A stretch of 16,013 nt of DNA, from assembly GCA_015680635.1 (NCBI GenBank), contig JAABOA010000355.1:360-16372 (forward strand). The letters run 5' to 3'. The position numbers and the translations under genes are program-made. Shown in pieces: positions 8,501 to 15,790 of this stretch. Under the pieces are notes generated by a model that ran no database searches, had not been told where the DNA came from, and saw only the letters and a list, made by a program, of their open reading frames with translations. Positions within the stretch are counted from its first letter, which is position 1. Each line of letters opens with the position of its first letter. The DNA comes from Lunasporangiospora selenospora (lineage: Eukaryota; Mortierellomycota; Mortierellomycetes; Mortierellales; Mortierellaceae).

Positions 8501-9008
8501 AAAGTTGTTTGAGCAGAATGGATTTGAGGACACAGGCTTGGTCGCGCTCGAGATTCTTTTGATCTGGAATGCGTTCAGCTCCATGACCCCGGAGGCATTG
8601 GCGACTTGTATGACCAAGGTGGACGCTCAGATCAGTAAACTCCGTGGCGCGACGGGACTGGATCAATTGGCAGTGCTCAAGACGATCAAGGGAGCAATCT
8701 TGCACCAACAACGACGACACAAGGAAGCCACTGATTCATTGAACTGGGTGATTGAACAGGCAGCGAGCAAGGTTCAAGAAGAAAAGTGGGTGATTCCATT
8801 TGCTTGTTGGGAAGCCGGTGTTGGATGCTGGATGGAGGACGCAAGTTTGAAGGGAGATGGTCAATGGCTGCGAGCCAAGCAGTACTGGGATCGTGCTGTG
8901 GGATTCTCGGGCTACGAGTTTGAGTTCCGTCTGTCGATCCGTATCCACGCTGCCATGATGCGAATTCAGGAGAAGACTGAACAGATGAAGCTCAAAGCAT
9001 TCCATTGA
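5558..9008 (+). CDS. IML2: Iml2/TTC39-family TPR protein (with one apparent frameshift)
   Basis: A homologue of yeast Iml2 and animal TTC39 (family Iml2-TPR_39). Yeast Iml2 is associated with lipid-droplet-dependent clearance of protein inclusion bodies; no enzymatic activity is known. Proposed exons are 5558-5810, 6479-6610, 7037-7515, 7633-7732 and 7856-9008. The ATG has A at -3 (ACAAAATGG). The spliced length is 2117 nt, one base short of 706 codons. The N-terminus (about 1-84) is Ser-rich and disordered. Family signatures follow in order: DADMLHGVQIFFENQF (about 85-100), ACMTFNESDIQEA (129-141), a Ser-rich linker (about 195-245), VRARVVRAEGLLL with LQESIMSYLKAGLNLRKGY (about 255-290), GLGTINIVLASMPAKILR (322 on) and GIRSPLGSLMF, then helical TPR-like repeats to the C-terminus. 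The frame must shift once between about 7132 and 7157; see the findings. Family assignment is firm; the exon 1 junction is less so. Confidence 0.9.
5811..6478 (+). other. IML2 intron 1 (long; donor uncertain)
   Basis: The 3' end is strong: branch-like AACTGAC near 6424-6430, a CT tract at 6441-6460, then CATCTAG at 6478. The best donor is CAG|GTAAAC at 5811, whose phase matches and yields the junction ELA-DADM. The result, 668 nt, is long compared with the gene's other introns (117-426 nt), and its first 300 bases stay open in frame with exon 1. Weaker in-phase donors exist at 5922 (GTGATT), 5961 (GTGAAG) and 6039 (GTTTGG), so part of it may be coding or alternatively spliced. Confidence 0.6.
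6113..6138. repeat. (CT)n microsatellite inside IML2 intron 1
   Basis: A perfect CT run of 13 units on the sense strand. It could also serve as the pyrimidine tract of an internal, alternative 3' splice site (AGs follow from about 6166). Confidence 0.9.
6611..7036 (+). other. IML2 intron 2
   Basis: The donor after ATG AAA G is consensus GTGAGT. The acceptor is ACCAG at 7036. Both are phase 1, and the junction gives ALAFMK-ACMTF, matching the family signature. The intron is 426 nt with a GA-rich patch (about 6760-6785) and a pyrimidine-rich second half. Confidence 0.9.
7516..7632 (+). other. IML2 intron 3
   Basis: Donor GTAAAG and acceptor GGCTAG, with a CTCTAAC branch site near 7581 and a run of T before the acceptor. 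117 nt, phase 1; the junction LRK-GYKSYEAVW fits the family. Confidence 0.93.
7733..7855 (+). other. IML2 intron 4
   Basis: Donor GTATGA and acceptor TTATAG, with a perfect TACTAAC branch site near 7804. 123 nt, phase 2; the junction reads GIQFG-LGTINIV. It begins with a CG/TG alternating repeat. Confidence 0.93.
7744..7767. repeat. (CG)n(TG)n alternating purine-pyrimidine tract
   Basis: 24 bases of strictly alternating purine and pyrimidine (GCGCGC... then GTGTGT), a sequence type known to be able to adopt left-handed Z-DNA. It lies 11 nt inside the 5' end of IML2 intron 4. Confidence 0.9.
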
Positions 9009-9289
9009 TGATATGGAGCGGGAAACCATTATTCTTCCATGGATGTTGTAGCCATTATCCTCTTCACTACTAGAATTACTTTTGACTAGAACTTAGAAAT
9101 GAAAAACAGCAGATAGTAAATACCAAATGAAGATGGATCGCAAGAAGTAAGTGGTAGACACAAAAACTACCAACGAACCAAGTTCTTAAGTTTTTTGTTG
9201 TTGTCGCCCAGCTTCCTTTTTTTTATTTTTATTTTCCTTTCCTTCAGAGAGAGAGAGAAAATATTTAACAAACACAAAGTTGCTATATT
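9009..9289. other. Convergent intergenic region between IML2 and the large coiled-coil gene
   Basis: A 281-bp gap holding both 3' UTRs. On the minus strand two AATAAA hexamers occur at 9228-9233 and 9222-9227, about 57-68 nt after that gene's stop codon, which fits polyadenylation signals. No exact AATAAA is seen for the plus-strand gene; the region around 9095-9120 is A-rich. Confidence 0.6.
9222..9233 (-). terminator. Polyadenylation signals of the large coiled-coil gene
   Basis: Two adjacent AATAAA hexamers on the minus strand, shortly downstream of the TGA at 9290-9292. They match the eukaryotic consensus but lie in an A/T-rich run, so function is inferred. Confidence 0.5.
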
Positions 9290-12200
9290 TCATTTTCGAT
9301 GGTGCATCGGTGTAGATTTGTTCGAAGGCTTGCGGGGTGCCTGTGCCAATAGTTTGGCAGGGAGCTCCCATACTTCTTCCTCATTCGATTCTGAATCCGT
9401 CGTGGGTGGACTTCTCCAAGTGTGGTCCTTTTCCGTGTCCGTACCTGCACCTGAACTCGTACCCGCGCCTGAACTCGTGCCCGCACCTGAACTCGTACTC
9501 GCACCTGAACTTGTACCCGTATCTGGGCTCGCGATCGTACCTGAACTCGTGTCCGCACCTGAACTCGTGCCCGCACCTGGACCTGTGCCCGCATCTGAAC
9601 TTGTACCCGTATCTGGGCTTGCGATCGTACTTGTGTTGGGTGCAGGCTCCGCCCGACTCTTCCGATCCTCCAATTCCTTGTTCTTCTCAAAATGGACGGT
9701 CTTTGTCAAGGGGATTAAAACTACATTGTCATCGTCACCAAGGCCCATGTCATCATCTTTGTCGTCTTCATCGTCTCGACCAAGGTCCATATCATCATCT
9801 TCATCGTCTTCACCAAAGTCCATATCATCGTCCTCGTCTTCCTCATCGGCCGAGACTTGATTTTCCTTAAGGTTTGGGTTCTTGTTGTCACTACCTTCCA
9901 CCACCGTTCCTTCTCCATGGCTAATATCGGCTTTTTCTGGCTGCACAAGGTTGCTCTCAGAGGACTCTTGTGGTGCTGCTTGGGTTTGCTCCGCTTCGCT
10001 TGGATCAGATCCCGAGGGTAGTTCAGCTTCGAGAGCAATCCTGGAAGCGTTTCTCCTTTGAATCAAGGTGGATTTCTCTATCTTGCTGGAGCTTAAAAAA
10101 GTCTGGCTCAACATGCTAAAAGTTTTGATCGAGGTCGCCCCGACTGATGATCCTCGACCCTTGTCTCCAGACACTGCTCCAGACTGCATACCAGTCCCGT
10201 GGGTTGGGGGCATCGTCACCGCTCTGGTCACTGTTGGTCCTGTTGCTAAAGTGGACAATCCGTTATCGCTCGCACCCAAGTCGTCATTCGTGCTGCCGTG
10301 GGAGGACTCGACTCTTCCCCGGTTTATGACAGATCCACTGTGGATATCGCCAGCAAGTGGGCCACTATTGTGGACATTGGTGCTACCTACAACACTGTCA
10401 TCCCCACCAAGGCTGTAAAATTCGTCATCCGTGTCGGTTTCATCATCAATTGAGAGGTCGCTACTAGAATCGCTCTCTTGAATGATTCGCCTCTTCTTTT
10501 GTACCTGCTCCAGCTCGAGAGGAACAATGACCGAGTCAAGATACCAGTGATCCTTTTTTCGCTTGAAATGTAATCCATCATCTGGAGTCATTGCCGTGTG
10601 ATGCTCTGAATCCTGTGGCACGAGTTCTCCTTCCTCAGCTACTTCTTCCTTTAAAGACACTGGTCCTGTGAAACTGGGCAACCTGTCCATCCGTTCCTCA
10701 AAAATAGTATTGGGCGTGGGCAATGTCGAGACATGATAAAAGGAAAGATGTCGAGTCTCCGAGGCTTGTCCAGTGCTCTCCTCCTCTCTCTTAACCTCCA
10801 TCAAAGTTGAGACCTCTCCTTTTGCAGGCTCCGCGATATCCTTCAAGGGACTTGGCACTATTGGGAGCTCCCTCTCCGCTATCTCTGTTCCTGGAGGAGA
10901 TCTATTGGGGTTTTCCAACATCGACACAGTTTCTACCCCTCCCTCGGTCCTTACACCGACAATAACCCCTGGTCCTGATCCCACTGTTGCTGCTGGCCGC
11001 GCCATGGGTGTAATTTCAACAGGTTTGAGAATCCTGGAAAGAGGCGTAAATGGCGGATAGCCCCCCGGAAAGGTATGGCTACTACCATTTACAAAGGTCG
11101 ATGCCGTATCGTTGGTCGCTGTCTTGGTCTGCCGATTTGACAATCCAGTCTCTGGTGATTCCTGCTGGGTCGCTTGTTGCTTTATACGCTCGCTCCTCAA
11201 TTGGTTGGCTTGCTTTTGTGTCTTGTTCATCCCCTCGACACACTCTAATAGAGTATCCAGCAAGATCTTTCTATTCCCCGCGATTTCCGCTTCGGGCTTG
11301 GTCGTGTCCAAAGCCAATGTGTTGAGCCTTTGCTTCAGACCTCTCTTCATATTGTTCAATTTTATCCATTGGTCACGCATAATAGTCTCCTCGGATGACA
11401 TTGGTGGCTCAGAGCTTGATGTCGAAATTGGAGGACTAGGGGAATCCCAGACTGCGATTTGGATGGCCATTTCACGTTCCTCGTCCGTTTGCGTTGTCAC
11501 AACTGGTGACGTTGGTAGTGATTGTGATACTGCAGCTGGCGGTGCTGGTAGTGCTGTTAATGTCTTTGATACGGTCGCTGGCGGTGTTGGTGGTACTGTG
11601 GGTGCTCTTGATGTTGTAGTTGGAGGCACTGACGGCGTAGACGGTGCAACAGCTGGTAGCGTCACCAGTGATGCCACAGGTGTTGCATCTGGTGCCTTGC
11701 CACCTGAGGCTGGAGGTGCATTCGCTGCCCTGGCATTTAACACGGAGGGCATGGTTGTCGGCAGTCCTGGGGCTACGACACTACGTGGATCCGATGTTAT
11801 GACAGGGTTGGTATGGATGGTTCGATTAATAGGATTGGTTGTAGTTGTCGAAGCCGGAGGTGCTGGTGATGATATTGGTGGGGCTGGGGTTGCTGGAGTT
11901 GCTGGAGAGCCGACAGGTACGATAGATGTCGAAGGGAGTTTTGGTAATGCAGGAGTCAAGAGGGCCGCCACGGGTACGCTGGGTGCATGGGTTACTGGTT
12001 GCTTAGGTGTTGCAGAGATACCAGGGGATACCAAAGATGTGGGAGGTAAAGAGACTGAGATGGTCGAGGGCGCAGAGGCTGAGTTATGTACAGGAACCCT
12101 CATGATAGTGGAAGGTTGAGGTGCGATATTTACAGAAGATCCTGGAATGACAGGTGGCGCAGAGGCTGGAGATTTGCCAGGTACTGCACTAGAGTTGGCT

Positions 12201-14011
12201 GAAATCCCAAGGCTACCTGGAATGACATGACTGGCAGGCTGTGGAGGAACAGCGACGGTCAGTCCACTTGATGAATGAGACGTAAGCGTAGCAACGGGAC
12301 TGCCAGAGGTACGCGTTCCTTGAGCACTCTGCTTAATCGATCCTACGGAGGGTATAGTGCCCACAGAAGCCACAGAAGTTGGCTCAGTGTTAGGCGCCTT
12401 ATTCGGGGCCAATTTTTGGAATGTGATCGGAGCAACTGGCGTTGATCCGGGGAGTTGCCTTGCGTTTATTGCCGTCTCTGGAACCGCTCGAGTATGCATG
12501 GTAGCCTGCGTAGCGAGTGAAGGGAGAGTCACGGGGGCGTTCATACGGGCATCTTGAGAGTCCGTGCGTGGGGCTGACGAGTTTGCAGTCGGCGCCGATG
12601 ATACCTGTTGAGTTAAAACAGAGTGTATATGAGCGACTTGCTGAAGGAATTGTTGGCGATGTGCAGTCAAGAGCGGCTCTGTTGGAATTGAACCTGCCGA
12701 ATTAGGAGCGTTCTGATGACTTGTTGGGAAGCCTTGCTGCCATGCTGGGAAGCCTTGTTGCCCTGCCGAGATGCCATGCTGTCCAATGGGGATAATCGGC
12801 TGTCCTGCCGGAGGGGCCTGTTGTCCTGCCGAGGCGCCTCGTACCATGCCTACTCCTTGGGTGCCCTGACCCACTACTGGCTGACGATGAATGTGCTCCG
12901 TTAGTCTTATAGAAGCGCCTGTTTGTGGAGTCATGACCAATGGATTTGGCGTAGTGACCGGGAAGGCCGATGAAGGCTGGGCAGTACTGATCAGACGAAG
13001 AGCTGCAGCCGCTTGTTGTGATAGAGGAGCACTAGTAGTAGCGGGCAATGCTGACCCTCCTACGTTCTGTGGAGGCAGAAGCATGACTGGCTTGTACAGA
13101 TGTTGCTGTTGGGCTTGCTGGAGTAGGACCGGAGCTGGTCCCTTTGGATGCTGTGGTATGACTCCGGTGCGAGGTGGGGCGGGGCCCTGGCCATTAGATG
13201 TAACGGGTACTCTTCCGAGATTGATAGACATATGGAAAGATGCGGTACTAAAGGACAGCCCTGTCTTCCTTTCAACAGCAGGCCGGAGCACGTCAGCATA
13301 GGTGTTAATGAAATCATACGATGATGACAGTCTTTTGTGCAGGGTCTCGAGTTGCCCTTTGAGGTCAGAGACCTCCGCAGCCAAGGAAGCATTGTCCTGA
13401 GTTCTCCTCTCAACCAAGACAGAGAGTTGCTGGTTTGCGATATCCTTGTTTGTGAGCTGATTCAGGAGATCCCTTATGCTAGCCGAGAGAACTGTAAGCT
13501 GAGCTTCATTCTCCAGTTTGAGCGAGTGAAGCTTTTGGTTGTCCTCCATGGAACGCGCAAGCTCTGATAATGTTAGTCGAAGTTCTGACTGTTCTGCTGT
13601 CATTTGTGGTATCTGGCCATTCTTCAGCTGTCGAAGCTCCTCGGTGACGTGTTCATAAGCGAGCCGCACGCGGTTGTATTCCCGGACGACCATTCCATAA
13701 TGCCATTTTCTATCCTCAGCGTGTTCTAAGTGAGCAGCAGCAAGCAACAAGGGATAAATAACTATCCTATTTTCAAATATAAAATCCTGTGACAATATAA
13801 AACATCTAGGGGACCTCTTACTGTTGAGTATCGACAGCACATCAGAATGGCAATGTTGCTCGCGCACACTCCACGCATTTAACAGGTTCACCTCTTGTGG
13901 GTGAACCATACATGTCGGATTGACCGGCGTATTAAATGAAGAAGGGGCAGGCGGTGGTGGTGGTGGTGGTGGTGGTGGTGGGTGATTGTTATTGTTATTT
14001 GAGCGACTCAT
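9290..14011 (-). CDS. Large low-complexity coiled-coil protein of unknown function
   Basis: A single frame of 1573 codons runs from the ATG at 14011 (G at -3) to the TGA at 9290-9292. Removing a probable 96-nt in-frame intron (13726-13821) gives about 1541 aa. Positions below are in the unspliced frame. Residues 5-9 are Asn and 11-21 are Pro. About 97-245 is a charged, leucine-rich heptad-like region, probably a coiled coil (EYNRVRLAYEHVTEELRQLK). About 250-840 is a Pro/Thr/Ala/Val/Ser-rich disordered region. A second helical, basic segment lies around 875-950 (QWIKLNNMKRGLKQRLN). A basic KKRR, possibly a nuclear signal, is near 1172. Acidic repeats follow at about 1387-1430 and TSSGAG repeats at about 1464-1527. 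No catalytic domain, signal peptide or membrane span is apparent. A nuclear scaffold or regulator is conceivable but is only an inference. Confidence 0.8.
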   Translation of the reverse strand: MSRSNNNNNHPPPPPPPPPPPAPSSFNTPVNPTCMVHPQEVNLLNAWSVREQHCHSDVLSILNSKRSPRCFILSQDFIFENRIVIYPLLLAAAHLEHAEDRKWHYGMVVREYNRVRLAYEHVTEELRQLKNGQIPQMTAEQSELRLTLSELARSMEDNQKLHSLKLENEAQLTVLSASIRDLLNQLTNKDIANQQLSVLVERRTQDNASLAAEVSDLKGQLETLHKRLSSSYDFINTYADVLRPAVERKTGLSFSTASFHMSINLGRVPVTSNGQGPAPPRTGVIPQHPKGPAPVLLQQAQQQHLYKPVMLLPPQNVGGSALPATTSAPLSQQAAAALRLISTAQPSSAFPVTTPNPLVMTPQTGASIRLTEHIHRQPVVGQGTQGVGMVRGASAGQQAPPAGQPIIPIGQHGISAGQQGFPAWQQGFPTSHQNAPNSAGSIPTEPLLTAHRQQFLQQVAHIHSVLTQQVSSAPTANSSAPRTDSQDARMNAPVTLPSLATQATMHTRAVPETAINARQLPGSTPVAPITFQKLAPNKAPNTEPTSVASVGTIPSVGSIKQSAQGTRTSGSPVATLTSHSSSGLTVAVPPQPASHVIPGSLGISANSSAVPGKSPASAPPVIPGSSVNIAPQPSTIMRVPVHNSASAPSTISVSLPPTSLVSPGISATPKQPVTHAPSVPVAALLTPALPKLPSTSIVPVGSPATPATPAPPISSPAPPASTTTTNPINRTIHTNPVITSDPRSVVAPGLPTTMPSVLNARAANAPPASGGKAPDATPVASLVTLPAVAPSTPSVPPTTTSRAPTVPPTPPATVSKTLTALPAPPAAVSQSLPTSPVVTTQTDEEREMAIQIAVWDSPSPPISTSSSEPPMSSEETIMRDQWIKLNNMKRGLKQRLNTLALDTTKPEAEIAGNRKILLDTLLECVEGMNKTQKQANQLRSERIKQQATQQESPETGLSNRQTKTATNDTASTFVNGSSHTFPGGYPPFTPLSRILKPVEITPMARPAATVGSGPGVIVGVRTEGGVETVSMLENPNRSPPGTEIAERELPIVPSPLKDIAEPAKGEVSTLMEVKREEESTGQASETRHLSFYHVSTLPTPNTIFEERMDRLPSFTGPVSLKEEVAEEGELVPQDSEHHTAMTPDDGLHFKRKKDHWYLDSVIVPLELEQVQKKRRIIQESDSSSDLSIDDETDTDDEFYSLGGDDSVVGSTNVHNSGPLAGDIHSGSVINRGRVESSHGSTNDDLGASDNGLSTLATGPTVTRAVTMPPTHGTGMQSGAVSGDKGRGSSVGATSIKTFSMLSQTFLSSSKIEKSTLIQRRNASRIALEAELPSGSDPSEAEQTQAAPQESSESNLVQPEKADISHGEGTVVEGSDNKNPNLKENQVSADEEDEDDDMDFGEDDEDDDMDLGRDDEDDKDDDMGLGDDDNVVLIPLTKTVHFEKNKELEDRKSRAEPAPNTSTIASPDTGTSSDAGTGPGAGTSSGADTSSGTIASPDTGTSSGASTSSGAGTSSGAGTSSGAGTDTEKDHTWRSPPTTDSESNEEEVWELPAKLLAQAPRKPSNKSTPMHHRK
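9440..9629. repeat. 18-bp coding minisatellite with 90-bp higher-order copy
   Basis: About ten 18-bp units of the type CCTGAACTCGTACCCGCG, encoding on the minus strand the six-residue theme TSSGAG with variants such as SPDTGT. The block starting TTGTACCCGTATCTGGGCT occurs at 9511 and again at 9601, exactly five units apart, so a five-unit segment was itself duplicated. Confidence 0.9.
9721..9850. repeat. Acidic-tract coding repeat
   Basis: Three imperfect copies beginning with ACCAAGG/ACCAAAG at 9737, 9779 and 9812, each followed by runs of ATC/GTC. On the minus strand they encode Asp/Glu runs punctuated by MDLG, MDFG or MGLG (DEDDDMDFGEDDEDDDMDLG). Spacings are 42 and 33 bp, both multiples of three, so the frame is kept. 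Confidence 0.85.
12716..12850. repeat. Imperfect Gly/Gln-rich coding repeat
   Basis: Units close to GGGAAGCCTTGCTGCC and TGTCCTGCCG recur here. On the minus strand they encode related short blocks such as AGQQAPPAGQ, IGQHGISAGQQGFPAWQQGFP. The copies are too diverged for a fixed period to be stated. Confidence 0.55.
13726..13821 (-). other. Probable in-frame intron near the 5' end of the coiled-coil gene
   Basis: The minus strand reads AACA|GTAAGAG at 13821 and CACTTAG| ending at 13726. At 96 nt the length is a multiple of three and contains no stop, so it is hidden within the open frame. Its translation (FILSQDFIFENRIVIYPLLL) is hydrophobic, A/T-rich and unlike its surroundings. Splicing gives SILN-K-HAEDRKWHYG, joining two hydrophilic helical segments. 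I favour splicing; the alternative is a real hydrophobic insert. Confidence 0.7.
13949..13981. repeat. (GGT)n repeat encoding polyproline
   Basis: Eleven successive codons read as Pro on the minus strand, nearly all from GGT/GGC on the plus strand. It follows an Asn run encoded by ATT/GTT. Such runs are length-variable by slippage. Confidence 0.9.
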
Positions 14012-14053
14012 TTCGTCTGATTAATCTGGTTCCGAGCGCTAAAATGCAAAGGG

Positions 14054-14167
14054 CTAGAAGCGAAGAACAATAAAGTAGGGATTGCAGAAAATTGTCAACG
14101 TCAGCGATGATTGATTAGGACGAGTAAGAGAAGAGGAAACTTTTCTAATCGCACTCAACCCACTTAC
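14054..14167 (-). other. Probable 5' UTR intron of the coiled-coil gene
   Basis: Upstream of the ATG the minus strand has a consensus donor CTG|GTAAGT (14162-14167), a branch-like CGCTGAC about 50 nt before the acceptor, and the acceptor CGCTTCTAG ending at 14054. The 114-nt length is typical of introns here. No ATG occurs in the roughly 90 nt upstream of the donor, consistent with a non-coding first exon. Confidence 0.6.
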
Positions 14168-15790
14168 CAGCCTTCCTTTTTATTCGAAAACAGGCGCAGA
14201 TGGTGGTCGCCTGGACTTTTTGGTCCAGAGGAGAGAGTGGTCGGCGAATCCAGAGGAAATGGATAAAGAAAACGCAAACAAAAAGGAGAGGGACTGGCCA
14301 CCAAAATTTACTTCTGAGTATTTCTGTGTTTCCCTATTTCGTTCCAACGCGCTCACCACGGAACCATCTCTCTCGATTGCTAAAATTTCCTCGAATCATA
14401 AAAAAAACACTGTGGCACCCGAGTGAGATGTGGTAGCAAATGACATGTCTTGATAAAGCCAAAGGCACAGTGGTCACCAAGGACACCAAAGCAACCCTAT
14501 ATGGGCGATATTCAAACGGCTCTACTCTGCGATATTGTCCAAGAGTGCAATTTAAGGATGTATACAGGCCCTGTGGTATTGCAATCCAGGCGAGATCGAC
14601 ATTAATCCTGGCAAGATATTCTGTAGCTGGCATAAAGTCGTTCTTTTGGCCAAATCTCGGGCCTCTTTCCTTTTCTCGTAACGACAGTAGGCACTGGTTC
14701 TTTATTCAGAGTAAAAAAAATATTCCACTTTTGTTCTAATGTCGTCTTTGAAAGATTGACAAAGTCCATTTTTGTACCCACCGAATCTGCTTCCGTATTG
14801 ACGCTCGCTCTAATTTTATCATGGAAATAGGCCCAGGACTACCAAGTCTTCTTTATCGAATGTGACCACAGTGGTTTCTTTGATACCTCAACCAGACTGC
14901 TGAACTTTTCTCTATTTATCGTTCTCTTGATGTTTGAAAGACATATCCAGTGGGTTGAAACAAACTTTTTTCATTGAGACGAATTTGTCAATATAAAATC
15001 TGAATATTATGCCCCAGTGCATTTTTGGTCGGATATCCACAGCAGCTCTGCTGGGAGCACCACGTCAAGTCTTGATCGAACTGGCAACGGTCGGAGGAGA
15101 AGGAGGTGGTCTAGAGTCGACAGGTGAACACAGTCTAGAGACTTGGTTATTGAACAGTAGCTGCGCAGAGTGCCCGTGCAACGGCGGTGTTGGTGGCGGA
15201 GACGGCGCAGGGGAGTCGCCCAGCTCTCCAATCGGCGCCGTGTACGTTGTCTCCCCAGACTTGACGTTGAACCCTGTCTTGTCTTCTCTCTCTTTCTTTC
15301 TTTTATCCCATCAACAACTCCTGGCCATCTGCTCCCCTTCCTTGGATCTTACATCCGTTTTCTCTGCTCCTCTCCTTGTCTTTTGGAGTGCCTCATCCCT
15401 TTCTCACGCCGCATCTAGTTGCTGCAATCTCATTTGCATCATCCGCGCCGCGTGTCTGCTCGAACGATTCGTCATCTCACGCTATCGACCTTGTCTCTCT
15501 CTCTCTTTCGCCTTTTCCATCCCTTTCACTTGTTTATTCATCACTCCTGTGTGTTACTCCTCCTCCCCTGCCTCCTGTCATCTCTTTTTTTAACTCGCTC
15601 CGCCACTCTTTTTTCACTCTCTCCCTCTCTCTCCCTCTTCTCTCTTTCCTTTTCTTTTTGCTTCATCGATTGAATTCCCTTCACCAGGGCATCCCATCAT
15701 CATCATCAGAAGCATTCTCCTCCTCTTCTCATCTGCCCGGAAATCATCTAGTCTTCGCTGTCTCTCCCCCTAGACCCGAAACCTTCCCAA
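14168..15790. other. Divergent intergenic/promoter region
   Basis: This separates the minus-strand coiled-coil gene from the plus-strand gene at 15791. The stretch 14260-14990 is mixed-composition sequence with no recognisable gene. Overlapping 99-codon frames on both strands (14440-14739 plus, 14334-14633 minus) show no known domain. A possible TATA box is at 14992-14999, and a strongly pyrimidine-rich sense-strand segment runs about 15265-15660, where open frames translate mainly as Ser/Leu/Phe. The plus-strand 5' UTR would be up to about 770 nt unless it contains an intron. Confidence 0.5.
14992..14999 (+). promoter_or_regulatory. Possible TATA box of the right-edge gene
   Basis: The plus strand reads TATAAAAT, followed by the pyrimidine-rich leader. 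It lies about 790 bp upstream of the ATG at 15791, which is far, so a closer start site or a leader intron is possible. Confidence 0.35.

Noticed and set aside
9195-9870. Plus-strand open frames of 177-221 codons with VPAPEL repeats
   Set aside because: They lie antisense to the 3' end of the large minus-strand gene and exist only because the 18-bp minisatellite and acidic repeat lack stops on both strands. There is no ATG context or non-repeat domain to support them.
11112-12119. 335-codon plus-strand open frame rich in Gly, Ala and Val
   Set aside because: It is antisense to the Pro/Thr/Ala-rich part of the coiled-coil gene. The GC-rich codons for Ala, Pro and Thr on one strand read as Gly, Ala and Val on the other, which explains the lack of stops.
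14300-14640. Possible tRNA or 5S rRNA gene in the mixed-composition block
   Set aside because: I found no convincing B-box (GGTTCGANNCC-like) or matching acceptor stem on either strand.
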